Shown here: piece by piece, positions 1 through 6,186 of the stretch | How positions within the stretch are numbered: position 1 is the stretch's first letter | How the letters are laid out: each line of letters opens with the position of its first letter | Origin: Candidatus Iainarchaeum sp. | Lineage (GTDB): Archaea > Iainarchaeota > Iainarchaeia > Iainarchaeales > JAXPJC01 | Direction: 5' to 3' | NCBI GenBank assembly: GCA_018304445.1 | Contig: JAGVWD010000041.1 | Location: 1-7,178 of the forward strand | DNA: 7,178 nucleotides | The notes under the pieces: model-generated | Seen by the model: the letters and a program-made list of their open reading frames with translations, nothing else | Databases searched by the model: none | Told to the model about the DNA's origin: nothing | Position numbers and translations under genes: made by a program

Positions 1-71
1 GCGGGCATCACGATGATGTTCACTGCGACGCTTGTTTAACAAGAACTAGATTGCCCCTAATTGCTTTAATC

Positions 72-272
72 TCAATATTCCTGGTGGTTCGGATGCGTTG
101 GGTCTGCAAGCCATTTCTCCAAATTCCAGGTGTTGCCTATCTTTATGAATCTCTGCCCGCGGTAAGATGCCGTTTTGCCTTTTGTGTTTAGTATGCTCAG
201 CGGCAGGCCGATTCCGCCGTTTTTTCTCATTACAAAGCCATCAAACACGCTTAATTTGCTTTTCAATTGCAT
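72..272 (-). CDS. Small hypothetical protein (66 aa)
   Basis: I do not recognise this protein. It is 66 residues, begins at an ATG and ends in TGA. The N-terminal half is mixed polar and hydrophobic (MQLKSKLSVFDGFVMRKNGG), followed by a Gly/Leu/Pro stretch, a basic segment (YRGQRFIKIG), an aromatic-rich stretch with two Trp (NTWNLEKWLADP) and a His/Pro-rich end (THPNHQEY). No membrane segment, signal peptide or cysteine is present, so it is probably a small soluble cytoplasmic protein. It starts 16 bases after the stop of the 53-aa gene upstream on the same strand, and a weak G-rich element (TTGGGGC) precedes the ATG, which suits the last visible gene of the operon led by the giant surface protein. 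The balanced, protein-like composition and tight spacing are the main reasons to believe it. It could still be a chance reading frame. Confidence 0.58.
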   Translation of the reverse strand: MQLKSKLSVFDGFVMRKNGGIGLPLSILNTKGKTASYRGQRFIKIGNTWNLEKWLADPTHPNHQEY

Positions 273-288
273 AGTTGCCCCAAATCAA

Positions 289-450
289 TCAGAATTTGAA
301 TTTCCCTTTTGGTTTTTCCGCGGGTTTGCTTTTCTCATACTCAAGAAGCGCCTCTATTGCTGCCTCCAGCAAAATGCGCTGCCTTATGCCCTTCTCCTTT
401 CCATATGCCTCCTGGAGGTTTTTTATCATCTCTTCCATCTGAAAATACAT
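289..450 (-). CDS. Small helical hypothetical protein (53 aa), coupled to the giant surface-protein gene
   Basis: I do not recognise this protein. The frame can be opened further upstream (to 498), but I choose the ATG at 450: it sits four bases behind a strong archaeal Shine-Dalgarno, GAGGTGGT (455-462), which overlaps the TGA stop (461-463) of the giant gene. This arrangement suggests translational coupling. The product begins MYFQMEEMIKN, is predicted almost wholly helical (AIEALLEYEKSK is typical), and ends in a Lys/Pro-rich basic tail (KPAEKPKGKFKF). It has no membrane helix, signal or cysteine. An internal Met at residue 5 is a possible alternative start but fits the Shine-Dalgarno less well. 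Possible roles include a cytoplasmic partner of the giant protein's cytosolic loop or an unrelated small nucleic-acid- or protein-binding helix; neither is shown by the sequence. Confidence 0.7.
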   Translation of the reverse strand: MYFQMEEMIKNLQEAYGKEKGIRQRILLEAAIEALLEYEKSKPAEKPKGKFKF

Positions 451-460
451 TTTTACCACC

Positions 461-3400
461 TCAATCGGCCTGCTGGCCCTTGAAATAGGCAAACACAATT
501 ATGACAAAAATTTCAGCAATCGCTAAAACAATTGCTGCATTAAGGCTTAAAAAGCGATTCGCTATGAGGGGCAATGCAAACGCAATCACGCTCAGCGCAG
601 CCCTCGCAAGCGTTTCCCTCCTGATTTCCTCTGAACTCTTTGCGCCCTCCTCAAACAGGTAATGGGAATGCTTGTAAGCAAGAACCGCGGCAATTCCGCA
701 AAGCACAACAAGCAGTATCAGCAGCAATGGCGCCTCAACGATTGCCTGCCCGAACAATAATTTCGCAATGTTTGTGAGGAAGTGCTGCATTGTAAGGCCT
801 GCCGCAATCACGCTGAACGAGCCTTTTATCCTGTTTGCGCACACCTGCACATTCACCTTGTATGTGCCCTCCTCAAGCGGCTCGTATGTTATCAGCCCTT
901 CGGCATCCGAATCTTCAACGACCTTCTTGTGCTGCCAGGTGATTTCCGCCCTTGTGCTTTTTATCGTGCCAAGCATGGGGTGCTTTGCCCTTATTTCCAC
1001 TTTCTCGCCTATTGAAACCTCTTTTGTAATGTCAATTGAAATCACATTGCTGTTTATGTCTACAGGGTCAGTCAAATCGTATTTTATCTCCTGGCCGTCA
1101 TTCACGCAGTCATTGTCGGAATCAGCATCCTCGGGGTCGGTATGGAATTTCATTATTTCATCCTCGTTGCATATTGCATCCTCGTCAGTGTCAATGCATT
1201 CAGTGAATATGAACGGGCAGCCCTCATCAACCAATCCGTCCTGGTCGTTGTCTATTGAATCGCCGCATTTCTCCTTTGGGGGGTCATCGCAGCTTTCATC
1301 AATTAGTCCATCGGCATCATTGTCAATAGCATCCCAGCAGATCTCCCCGCAGCCCTCATCGATTTTCCCGTCGGCGTCATTATCCAAGCCGTCAGCGCAT
1401 ATTTCCACGCATTCCGGGTCATCAGCATCTGTCCGCCCATCGGCATCGTCATCAACTGCATTGTTGCATATCTCCCCGGAAAGTATTACCATTGTTATGC
1501 CTGCCGAATTGTTGTTCTCATTGCTTTCGTCAACGCTGTTCGCTGAATCCGCAAGGGAAAATACTTCAACCAGGTCCTCCAGGCCTGCTGTTGAAAGGCT
1601 GAACTGGGAATTGTGGATTGTAGCAGCTGCAAGCGTTGGCACGCCGGCATTTGTTATTGTGGTTTCAACAGACAATTTCCTCCTGTAAACATAAAGGTTG
1701 GAAGTGCCTGCTGCTTTTGAGCCCATGTTCCCAACATCAGCCGCCATTGCCGCGCTCTGGCCCCTGATTATCGACCTTGGGTATGAAACTGCCCTTATGT
1801 GCAGGTCCGGCTTGTCCGTAATGTTCAGCGTCAGCGTGCCTGTGTTATTGTTCTCATTATCCTCATCAACTGCGTTCCCTGAATCAGCATAAACCGTGTA
1901 TTCCACATTTCCGCTCTTCCCTGAAGTGTCTATTGAGAATTCAATTGCCTCTGTGTCCCCGGAATTTGCAGCGCTGCATAATGCTGCACTTACCTGCTGC
2001 CCCAATTCATTTGTGCAGGATTTTGCTGCCGATAGGTCTTTTGTTTCCAAGGCCAGCCCTGCAGATGTAAGAAGTATGCTGAATGCCTGCTGCACGACAG
2101 CAATGCCGAGGTTCTTTATTGTTGCTGTGAGCTTTACTATTGCCCCCGGAATTGGCTGCAGGCTGTCCGCAATGAATGAAACCAAACTCAAATCAGGTTT
2201 GTTTGTTGAAACCGTAAGGACTGCACTTGCCGAGTTGTTGGTTTCATCGCTTTCATTCAGTATATTTGTTGAATCAGCAAGGGCTGTAAATGTTATTGCG
2301 CCTGAATCCGCGGATGAGACGCTGAATTCAAGCGTTGTGCTTGCTCCGGGGGCAAGGTCGGGAACTGTAATAATCTGCACTGGCGCCCCTGATTTTGACA
2401 ATGAAACATAGAAGCTTCCTGTTGCATTTGCCCCGTTGTTTTCTACTGTAACGCTTAACTGCGAGCCCTGGCTCCTGCTTACTGCTGCGGGGTTGAAGGA
2501 AGCTGAGATGACTGCAATGTCCACGCCTGTTGCAGAAGTAACAGCAAGCCCTGCCTGCTGCTGGTTGTTTGTTTCATCCGCTTCCGGAATTGCGTTTGCG
2601 GAATCTGCAAACACTGTGAAGATCACGCTGCCTGAAAGGCTTGATGTTGAAATATTTGTGAACTGGATTGTTGAGGATGCATTGGCGCCCAGAGAGGCGA
2701 TGTTTTGCGTCTGCAATGGAGTGCCTGTTGCGAGCCCCTGGTATAATGCAACAGCGAAGGGGGAGTTTATTGCAATTGAGGAATTGTTTTTTATTGTTGC
2801 GGTTATATTTACTGCCGTTCCCTGCGCAACCGAACTTCCGGGGGATAACGCAACAGATTCCACAATCAAGTCTATGGAACTTGAAGGCAGGCCTGAGCAG
2901 CCCAGTGTTAAATCATTAAGTTTTGGCGTAATGCTTGCATCCGATGTTTCGAGCAGCGCCTCTAATTCAGCATATCTTCCTATCTGGTTTGAAAGGCTTG
3001 CAGTGCCTGCCGTATAATATTGCGTCCATGCTGCTGACGCAAGCCCTGCAAGCGTGTTTGCCGCCCTTAGCCTTACTTTCACTTCAGTTCCTGCAGGCTT
3101 TTCAGCATTAAATGAAAGCGCATTATGGCTGCTCTGCTGCCCGGAGTCAAAATAGAGATTTAGCGTGCCTGATGTTTGGGAATCCGTTATCCTCACGCTT
3201 CCCGGATAGTTTGCAGTATCCACTTGATTCCTGCTGCCTGAGTCCCACTCCTCTTTTGTTGTCCATGTTTTTCCCGAAGGGCATGTTCCTGTTGAAGGGG
3301 CAATAACGGTTGCGGTAGCGCTTGCGCCGTCAGTTGCTGAGAGATTGTCAGTTACTGTAAGGCTTACAGTATAAACGCCTGCAGATGAATATGTGCCCTG

Positions 3401-5632
3401 CGCAGCTGTGCCGCCTCCTGCCTGCCCGTTGCCAAAGTTCCAGGCGTAGCTTGTTATTGTTCCATCAGGATCATAGCTTGCGGAGCCGTCAAATGATATT
3501 GCATTGCCCGCAAAGCCCTCTGCGTTTGTTGGGGAAATTATTGCAACAGGGCTCAGGTTTGTTGTGCAGTTGCTTGTGTCTATTGAACAGCCTGATGCAC
3601 AGCCCAGCGTTCCGCCAGTGAAGCCGTAATCAGTGCAGGTTTTTCCCCCAAAATCAGTTCCGTCGCATTGCTCCCCGGGATTGATCCTGTTGTTGCCGCA
3701 GGTTGTGCAGTTGCTTGTGTTGAATGAGCATGAGCTGCATCCCAAGATCCCTGAGGCATAATCGTCAAAATCAGTGCATTGCTTTCCACCCAAATTGCTT
3801 CCGTCGCATTCCTCCCCTGCATCTATTGCATTGTTGCCGCATCTTGTGCAGTTGCCTGTATCTATTGCGCAGCTTGCTGAGCAGCTCAGCGTTCCGCCTG
3901 CAAAGCCGAAATCAGGGCAGGTTTTTCCTCCAAGGTTGCTTCCGTCGCAGGTTTCCCCTGAATTAATAGTGCCATTGCCGCAGTTTTCTGCTTTTATGCA
4001 TCCGGAAGTGTTTAGCGAGCAGTTTGGATTGCAAGACAGGCTGCCAAAAACAAAATCATCAATATCAGAGCAGGTTTTTCCACCCAAATTGCTCCCGTCG
4101 CATGTTTCTCCAGTATTGATTGTTCCGTTGCCGCAGCCCCCTGGAGTGCCGCCTGTGCACTGGCTTGTATCAAAACTGCATGATGCGCAGCCCAATGAGC
4201 CTCCGGTAAAAGAATCAAAATCCGTGCATGCCCTGCCTCCCAAATTGCCCCCGTCGCAGGATTCCCCGGAATCTATTGTTCCGTTGCCGCAGTAGGGCGG
4301 CGGGGCTGTGCAGTTTGAAGTGTTGAGCGAGCAATTTTGGCAGGTTAATGTTCCACCTGTGAAACTGTCAAAATCAGAGCAGGTTTTTCCCCCTAAGTTG
4401 CTTCCGTCACAGGTTTCCCCGGAATTTATTGTTCCGTTGCCGCAATTGCCATCTCCGCCGCCTCCGCCAGCGCCAGCACCTGTTGCTGTGCAATTCAGTG
4501 TAACATCTTTTAGCAAGGGAGTAGCGGACATATCGCTTGAGAGTGTTGATTCAATCCTTGCGTATCTGCCGGTCTGGCCTATGTTCAGAAGATTGCCAGT
4601 AAACCAATTCGCGCTTTCAAGCTCTGTTGGAGTGTTTGCGCTCTTGAATTTGAAGCCCACGCTTGTGTTTTGTGAAACCTGTGAATTCCAGGTAAGGCTG
4701 TTAAATGTTGATTCAACTCCTGCATCATAGTCCGCGTGCCATTTGCCAGGCGCATTGTACTTGCCTGTGCTTATTCTTATTTCGTCAATGCTGCCAGTAA
4801 GCCCGCTATAATAGCAATTGCCGGACCAATAGCAACTTTCTACTTGCCCGGCCACAAAAGACCGTGATTGAAAACCAAGGGTAACGTTTGCTACTGCGCC
4901 GCCTCCGAGAGGGCTGCCATTGCCTGTTGCAGAAAGATACATTGTGCCAACGTCCAAAGTGGTTGAACCGCACACTATAGTGCCTGTCCTGCTCCAGCCT
5001 GCACTTATTACAGATCCTTGTGCTTGGGAGATGCTATTGCTGAATATTCTTTGCCATCCAGAAGTGCACTGGATATTTCCTTGTGCATCGGGATATGCAT
5101 ATGTCGTGTATAGCTCGAACATAAATTTTTTTGTTCCCTCATTGTCTACGGCTTGTATCGACCACCCAGGCTCGCACCAAATAGGCCCTCCGCAGCCTAC
5201 CCCTACAATATATCCTGATGCCAACCCATTAAGCTTTACAGATACTGAAAAATTATCATTAGCAGTCGGACGTATGGGAAACCCGCCAAAATCAACCTTT
5301 GTGTTGCCACTAAGATTGAGTGTCCCAGATCCCCAGCTATAGGAGCCGCTGATAGTGCCGTTTCTATCAAAATCGCCTGAGCTGTGCGCTATGTTTCCGC
5401 CACCCTCATCAAACTTCCATATTCCTTCTGTGGCTTTTTTCAGCACAAGAGAGCCTAGCACGGATGATGGATCAACGTTCTCGCCTATGCCCGAAGCCCA
5501 GTCGAACTGCGAGGTCCAGGTTTTCGGGCAGGCCTGCGCAGAAGCGAAGGAAAGCGCAATAACTATGAATAATAAGATTGCTGAAACTCTGCGAAAATTA
5601 TATGTTTTCCTGTGCTGAATTTTGTCTTGCAT
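461..5632 (-). CDS. Giant secreted multidomain surface protein (LamG-like, Cys-rich repeats, PKD, CARDB x4, D-rich metal-binding repeats, C-terminal membrane anchor)
   Basis: This 1723-residue protein is almost certainly exported and held at the cell surface. Approximate order: basic n-region and signal peptide (1-34, hydrophobic core from SAILLFIVIALSF, likely cut after ASAQA); first half of a module opening with Cys35; an inserted LamG/concanavalin-like domain (about 66-292, with GIWKFDEGGGN at its start and GSIDEIRIS at its end); the second half of the split module, ending at Cys381; a Gly-rich linker (385-394); six six-cysteine repeats (397-689); a PKD domain (about 693-776, with SYDPDGTITSYAWNFGNG); an intact copy of the N-terminal module (784-912); four CARDB repeats (917-1384); four D-N-D-x-D-G repeats (1387-1472); thrombospondin-3-like Asp-rich motifs (1479-1523); an Ig-like domain (1531-1611); and three membrane helices (about 1633-1653, 1676-1695, 1698-1717). 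The ATG is the only start that gives a proper signal peptide. No Shine-Dalgarno precedes it, but a TATA-like box lies about 26 bases upstream, suggesting a leaderless message. PKD, CARDB and LamG families mediate protein or carbohydrate contacts; adhesion or host attachment is inference. Confidence 0.96.
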   Translation of the reverse strand: MQDKIQHRKTYNFRRVSAILLFIVIALSFASAQACPKTWTSQFDWASGIGENVDPSSVLGSLVLKKATEGIWKFDEGGGNIAHSSGDFDRNGTISGSYSWGSGTLNLSGNTKVDFGGFPIRPTANDNFSVSVKLNGLASGYIVGVGCGGPIWCEPGWSIQAVDNEGTKKFMFELYTTYAYPDAQGNIQCTSGWQRIFSNSISQAQGSVISAGWSRTGTIVCGSTTLDVGTMYLSATGNGSPLGGGAVANVTLGFQSRSFVAGQVESCYWSGNCYYSGLTGSIDEIRISTGKYNAPGKWHADYDAGVESTFNSLTWNSQVSQNTSVGFKFKSANTPTELESANWFTGNLLNIGQTGRYARIESTLSSDMSATPLLKDVTLNCTATGAGAGGGGGDGNCGNGTINSGETCDGSNLGGKTCSDFDSFTGGTLTCQNCSLNTSNCTAPPPYCGNGTIDSGESCDGGNLGGRACTDFDSFTGGSLGCASCSFDTSQCTGGTPGGCGNGTINTGETCDGSNLGGKTCSDIDDFVFGSLSCNPNCSLNTSGCIKAENCGNGTINSGETCDGSNLGGKTCPDFGFAGGTLSCSASCAIDTGNCTRCGNNAIDAGEECDGSNLGGKQCTDFDDYASGILGCSSCSFNTSNCTTCGNNRINPGEQCDGTDFGGKTCTDYGFTGGTLGCASGCSIDTSNCTTNLSPVAIISPTNAEGFAGNAISFDGSASYDPDGTITSYAWNFGNGQAGGGTAAQGTYSSAGVYTVSLTVTDNLSATDGASATATVIAPSTGTCPSGKTWTTKEEWDSGSRNQVDTANYPGSVRITDSQTSGTLNLYFDSGQQSSHNALSFNAEKPAGTEVKVRLRAANTLAGLASAAWTQYYTAGTASLSNQIGRYAELEALLETSDASITPKLNDLTLGCSGLPSSSIDLIVESVALSPGSSVAQGTAVNITATIKNNSSIAINSPFAVALYQGLATGTPLQTQNIASLGANASSTIQFTNISTSSLSGSVIFTVFADSANAIPEADETNNQQQAGLAVTSATGVDIAVISASFNPAAVSRSQGSQLSVTVENNGANATGSFYVSLSKSGAPVQIITVPDLAPGASTTLEFSVSSADSGAITFTALADSTNILNESDETNNSASAVLTVSTNKPDLSLVSFIADSLQPIPGAIVKLTATIKNLGIAVVQQAFSILLTSAGLALETKDLSAAKSCTNELGQQVSAALCSAANSGDTEAIEFSIDTSGKSGNVEYTVYADSGNAVDEDNENNNTGTLTLNITDKPDLHIRAVSYPRSIIRGQSAAMAADVGNMGSKAAGTSNLYVYRRKLSVETTITNAGVPTLAAATIHNSQFSLSTAGLEDLVEVFSLADSANSVDESNENNNSAGITMVILSGEICNNAVDDDADGRTDADDPECVEICADGLDNDADGKIDEGCGEICWDAIDNDADGLIDESCDDPPKEKCGDSIDNDQDGLVDEGCPFIFTECIDTDEDAICNEDEIMKFHTDPEDADSDNDCVNDGQEIKYDLTDPVDINSNVISIDITKEVSIGEKVEIRAKHPMLGTIKSTRAEITWQHKKVVEDSDAEGLITYEPLEEGTYKVNVQVCANRIKGSFSVIAAGLTMQHFLTNIAKLLFGQAIVEAPLLLILLVVLCGIAAVLAYKHSHYLFEEGAKSSEEIRRETLARAALSVIAFALPLIANRFLSLNAAIVLAIAEIFVIIVFAYFKGQQAD
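1217..1474 (-). repeat. Four D-N-D-x-D-G-x-x-D-x-x-C repeats (MopE-like putative metal-binding motif)
   Basis: Residues 1387-1472 hold four short units: EICNNAVDDDADGRTDADDP, VEICADGLDNDADGKIDEGC, GEICWDAIDNDADGLIDESC and KCGDSIDNDQDGLVDEGC. Each has two cysteines flanking an Asp-rich loop of the kind that usually binds calcium. The spacing matches the family named after the MopE protein (putative metal binding). Two thrombospondin-3-like Asp motifs follow at 1481-1515 (DTDEDAICNEDE and DADSDNDCVNDGQE). Together they would form a calcium-stiffened, disulfide-locked neck just outside the Ig-like domain and membrane anchor. Binding of calcium rather than another metal is inference. Confidence 0.85.
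1481..2884 (-). repeat. Four CARDB-type beta-sandwich repeats inside the giant surface protein
   Basis: Residues about 917-1032, 1036-1141, 1144-1270 and 1274-1384 share the CARDB pattern. Each opens with a D-hydrophobic stretch (VDIAV, PDLSL, PDLHI) and all but the last have an Ig-like N-N or K-N turn (ATIKNNSS, TVENNGAN, ATIKNLGI). Each ends with the signature ADSxN....E..E.NN, for example LADSTNILNESDETNN and LADSANSVDESNENNN. The third carries an extra cysteine pair (Cys1206, Cys1219) in an insertion. CARDB is an adhesion-associated fold of bacterial and archaeal cell-surface proteins; here the four units probably act as a stalk. Confidence 0.88.
3566..4444 (-). repeat. Six tandem six-cysteine repeats inside the giant surface protein
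   Basis: Residues 397-441, 448-492, 500-545, 551-595, 598-642 and 645-689 each follow the pattern C-x10-C-x9-C-x11/12-C-x2/3-C-x6-C, with the signatures CGNGTI.SGE.CDGSNLGGK and GGTL.C. All six repeats keep all six cysteines, consistent with closed intra-repeat disulfides. The style resembles the CGNG..GE.CD cysteine-rich repeats (DUF4215-like) of myxobacterial and archaeal surface proteins. The repetition is visible in DNA: 3939-3982 and 4400-4443 are close copies. The last three repeats are separated by only two residues, whereas the first three have spacers of about six to seven. N-x-S/T sequons are dense: I count 14 across the array. Confidence 0.92.
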
Positions 5633-5650
5633 TTTAAGATAAATAAGGTG

Positions 5651-5664
5651 TTTTATATATATAA
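5651..5664 (-). promoter_or_regulatory. TATA-like box of the giant surface-protein gene (probable leaderless transcript)
   Basis: On the minus strand the element reads TTATATATATAAAA. Its centre lies about 26 bases ahead of the ATG at 5632, the distance at which archaeal transcription normally starts. No Shine-Dalgarno occurs between the box and the ATG, so the message most likely begins at or within a few bases of the start codon. The box lies in the short gap just after the hjc stop codon, so the giant gene need not depend on read-through from hjc. Confidence 0.65.
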
Positions 5665-5668
5665 TATT

Positions 5669-6079
5669 TTACTTCAGCCTCTTCTGCAGGCCTGCAATGA
5701 CTTCCAGGTCAATGTGCTTAATAAGCGCCTTTCTTTGCGAGATAGCATAGCCCTTCGGGGTTTTTTTGAAGAATCCTCCCGGCAAAAAAAGCCAGCCCTT
5801 GTGGGGGACTTTCCACGCGATGTAGAATTCTGCCCCTGCGCGGGCGCACCATTTGTAAAGCTCATCCATCTGCGCAGTTGTGATGTTCAAATGCTCCTTG
5901 TCCCAGGCCTTGCACTCGAATGCAAGCTTAACTTTCGGGGCGAGCGCAACAATGTCCGGGCAGGGAAGCGATGTTTTCCCAGAGCCTGCAACGCGCACAA
6001 CTGCAAAGCCCCTATCGTATAGGAGATGTATTAATTCCCTTTCGGCATTCGCGCCCTTTGCATAGTGTGCCAATTGCAT
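5669..6079 (-). CDS. hjc: Holliday junction resolvase Hjc (archaeal type)
   Basis: This is the archaeal structure-specific endonuclease that cuts four-way junctions during recombination and fork repair, acting as a dimer in the cytoplasm. Numbering from the TTG at 6082, the family's active-site set is present: Glu14 in KGANAERE, Asp43 in LPCPDIVA, and Glu56 and Lys58 in FECKAW (the E-x-K of the PD-(D/E)xK nuclease fold). The conserved VRVAGSGK segment precedes Asp43. At 136 residues it has normal length for Hjc. I start it at the ATG at 6079 rather than the TTG at 6082, which adds one residue. There is no Shine-Dalgarno, but a TATA-like box about 30 bases upstream suggests a leaderless or nearly leaderless message. 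It is divergent from vapBC and 36 bases upstream of the giant surface gene; no functional link with either is evident. Confidence 0.95.
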   Translation of the reverse strand: MQLAHYAKGANAERELIHLLYDRGFAVVRVAGSGKTSLPCPDIVALAPKVKLAFECKAWDKEHLNITTAQMDELYKWCARAGAEFYIAWKVPHKGWLFLPGGFFKKTPKGYAISQRKALIKHIDLEVIAGLQKRLK

Positions 6080-6105
6080 CAATTGCTATAAGATAGGAAC
6101 TATAA

Positions 6106-6113
6106 GTTTAAAT
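6106..6113 (-). promoter_or_regulatory. TATA-like box of hjc
   Basis: The minus strand reads ATTTAAAC, centred about 30 bases ahead of the hjc ATG at 6079. No Shine-Dalgarno is seen between this element and the start. The position fits initiation of transcription within a few bases of the start codon. It lies in the 107-base divergent region shared with the vapBC promoter, so the two transcripts diverge from a compact control region. Confidence 0.5.
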
Positions 6114-6146
6114 GTTTGCCATCTGAACAGAAGGCATTACGGAAGG

Positions 6147-6156
6147 TTTTTAATAT
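6147..6156 (+). promoter_or_regulatory. TATA-like box of vapBC
   Basis: TTTTTAATAT is preceded by a purine-rich GGAAGG that could serve as the factor-B recognition element. With the usual archaeal spacing, transcription would begin near 6178, downstream of the most upstream in-frame ATG (6169). That supports translation from 6187. Confidence 0.5.
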
Positions 6157-6170
6157 GTTGTATGACATAT
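6153..6170 (+). promoter_or_regulatory. Candidate VapB operator (inverted repeat)
   Basis: ATATGT (6153-6158) and ACATAT (6165-6170) form a perfect six-base dyad with a six-base spacer. It overlaps the 3' end of the TATA-like box and lies just ahead of the predicted transcription start. VapB antitoxins with ribbon-helix-helix folds commonly bind such dyads to repress their own operon. The location suits that, but short AT-rich dyads also arise by chance. Confidence 0.4.
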
Positions 6171-6186
6171 GTTTATGGTGGATGAT

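Noticed and set aside
1..71. Possible start of another minus-strand gene at the left edge (GTG at 23 or ATG at 8) and the short palindrome CTTGTTTAACAAG at 31-43
   Set aside because: Only a few codons would fall inside the window, and the palindrome's one-base centre cannot form a useful hairpin. Nothing here can be supported.
768..1688. Long plus-strand reading frame (306 codons) opposite the giant gene
   Set aside because: It is very rich in Ser, with no domain or signal, and mirrors the Asp/Ala-rich repeats on the other strand. The minus-strand frame has clear domains throughout this stretch.
1896..3017. Two further plus-strand frames (171 and 193 codons) opposite the CARDB repeats
   Set aside because: They are antisense mirrors of the repeats, with no Shine-Dalgarno, promoter or recognisable motif.
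3580..4218. Alternative minus-strand frames (80 and 68 codons) within the Cys-repeat region
   Set aside because: They are out-of-frame readings of the same repeats and lie wholly inside the well-supported giant gene.
3566..4444. Tandem repeats as a possible CRISPR or intergenic repeat array
   Set aside because: The units are about 140 bases, coding, and kept in frame with conserved cysteines, so they are protein-level repeats.
3774..5342. Plus-strand frames opposite the Cys repeats and LamG region, with repeated FPPKLLPS and PLPQ motifs
   Set aside because: The apparent protein repeats are just the complement of the GGK-CDG coding repeats. Their period and boundaries match the minus-strand cysteine repeats exactly.
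5525..5536. Possible lipoprotein attachment at Cys35 just after the signal peptide (AQAC)
   Set aside because: The residues before the cysteine do not make a good lipobox, and Cys35 is matched by Cys784 in the duplicated module, which points to a structural disulfide.
5612..6022. Plus-strand frame (136 codons) opposite hjc
   Set aside because: The minus strand carries Hjc with its complete active site, and the plus-strand product has no recognisable feature.
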